A DNA stretch of 64,000 nt from Protostelium mycophagum (taxonomy: Eukaryota > Evosea > Variosea > Protosteliida > Protosteliaceae): positions 35,190 through 99,189 of the forward strand of contig KV921091.1 in assembly GCA_002081555.1 (NCBI GenBank), in the 5' to 3' direction. The translations under genes and the position numbers were made by a program. Each line of letters starts with the position of its first letter. The first letter of the stretch is position 1. The notes below the pieces were generated by a model. It saw nothing but the letters and a program-made list of their open reading frames with translations. It was not told the DNA's origin and ran no database searches. Below are positions 63,871-64,000 of the stretch, one piece after another.

Positions 63871-64000
63871 AGAGGATGAACTTGAAGCAATATTAAATTG
63901 CACAACTTGCTATAAAAGAGTTAAATACTTTGTATGTTGTAAAGGTTACGGTCCACAAGAGGATTCATGGATAGATAAAGAATACATGCAAAATTGCAAA
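63871..64000 (+). pseudogene. Chromodomain fragment, probably a decayed Ty3/gypsy chromovirus remnant
   Basis: Reading 63871-64000 in one frame gives a chromodomain-like segment: EDELEAILNCTTCYKR, then VKYFVCCKGYGPQEDSW and IDKEYMQNCK, to the window edge. The core KGYGPxEDSW is a strong signature of retrotransposon integrase-tail chromodomains, with the Y/F and W of the aromatic cage. An in-frame TAA at 63868-63870 precedes it. No integrase is recognisable upstream within the 280 bp to RPC5. It is therefore a remnant or an isolated exon of a gene that continues to the right. Confidence 0.55.

Overview
This is a gene-dense stretch of nuclear DNA from a unicellular eukaryote. Nearly every gene is broken by many short GT..AG introns (mostly about 35-60 nt). 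Intergenic spacers are short and genes alternate strands. The content is broadly conserved eukaryotic housekeeping machinery plus secreted proteins. A free-living amoeba, probably an amoebozoan, fits best: there is an EGF-CotH secreted protein, a secreted polysaccharide lyase, a sterol-methyltransferase-like enzyme and a Fused-type kinase with armadillo-like repeats. The lineage is inference. A TTC29-like protein, Fused kinase and katanin p60 hint that the organism or its ancestors could build flagella.

Layout. 1-8 kb: C2CD5 homologue (minus, runs off the left edge), EGF-CotH secreted protein (plus), katanin p60 (plus). 8-15 kb: secreted PL8 lyase (minus), then a remarkable mitochondrial carrier of the aralar/citrin type with an N-terminal cyclic-nucleotide-binding domain. 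15-22 kb: SF3B3/SAP130 (plus) and a secreted EGF-containing surface protein (minus) whose 3' end carries a tandem duplication. 22-32 kb: Fused-like kinase, bacterial-looking GT4 glycosyltransferase, Csm1/Pcs1-like AT-hook protein, POLE3 histone fold, H3K36-type SET methyltransferase, then eL13. 33-40 kb: a Rieske-DUF455 diiron-type fusion, ATP6AP2 (prorenin receptor) homologue, a dually acylated acidic protein, and a gene of unknown function. 40-50 kb: NOP56, ENT-domain protein, RPAP3, UBE2C, roadblock dynein light chain, STRAP, SMT-like methyltransferase. 50-64 kb: kanadaptin, a TPR-like protein, MCM3, TTC29-like protein, a Frizzled-CRD-like secreted protein, a VASt-domain protein, RPC5 (POLR3E), and at the right edge a decayed chromodomain like those of Ty3/gypsy chromoviruses.

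The most striking items are two domain fusions. One joins a PKA-R-like cyclic-nucleotide sensor and EF-hands to a mitochondrial aspartate/glutamate carrier. The other joins a Rieske [2Fe-2S] module to a ferritin-like DUF455 domain carrying two ExxH motifs. A second theme is non-coding: unusually long introns and some spacers contain hairpin-forming elements, including a roughly 139-bp element with terminal inverted repeats, a related TTTGCGGTAA hairpin found at several loci, and a degenerate array of GCAGC-TCT-GCTGC hairpins in an SF3B3 intron.

Exon boundaries were inferred by eye from reading-frame continuity, GT..AG sites and remembered family conservation. CDS spans therefore run from start to stop codon including introns, and individual splice sites may be off. 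No rRNA, tRNA or CRISPR array was recognised.
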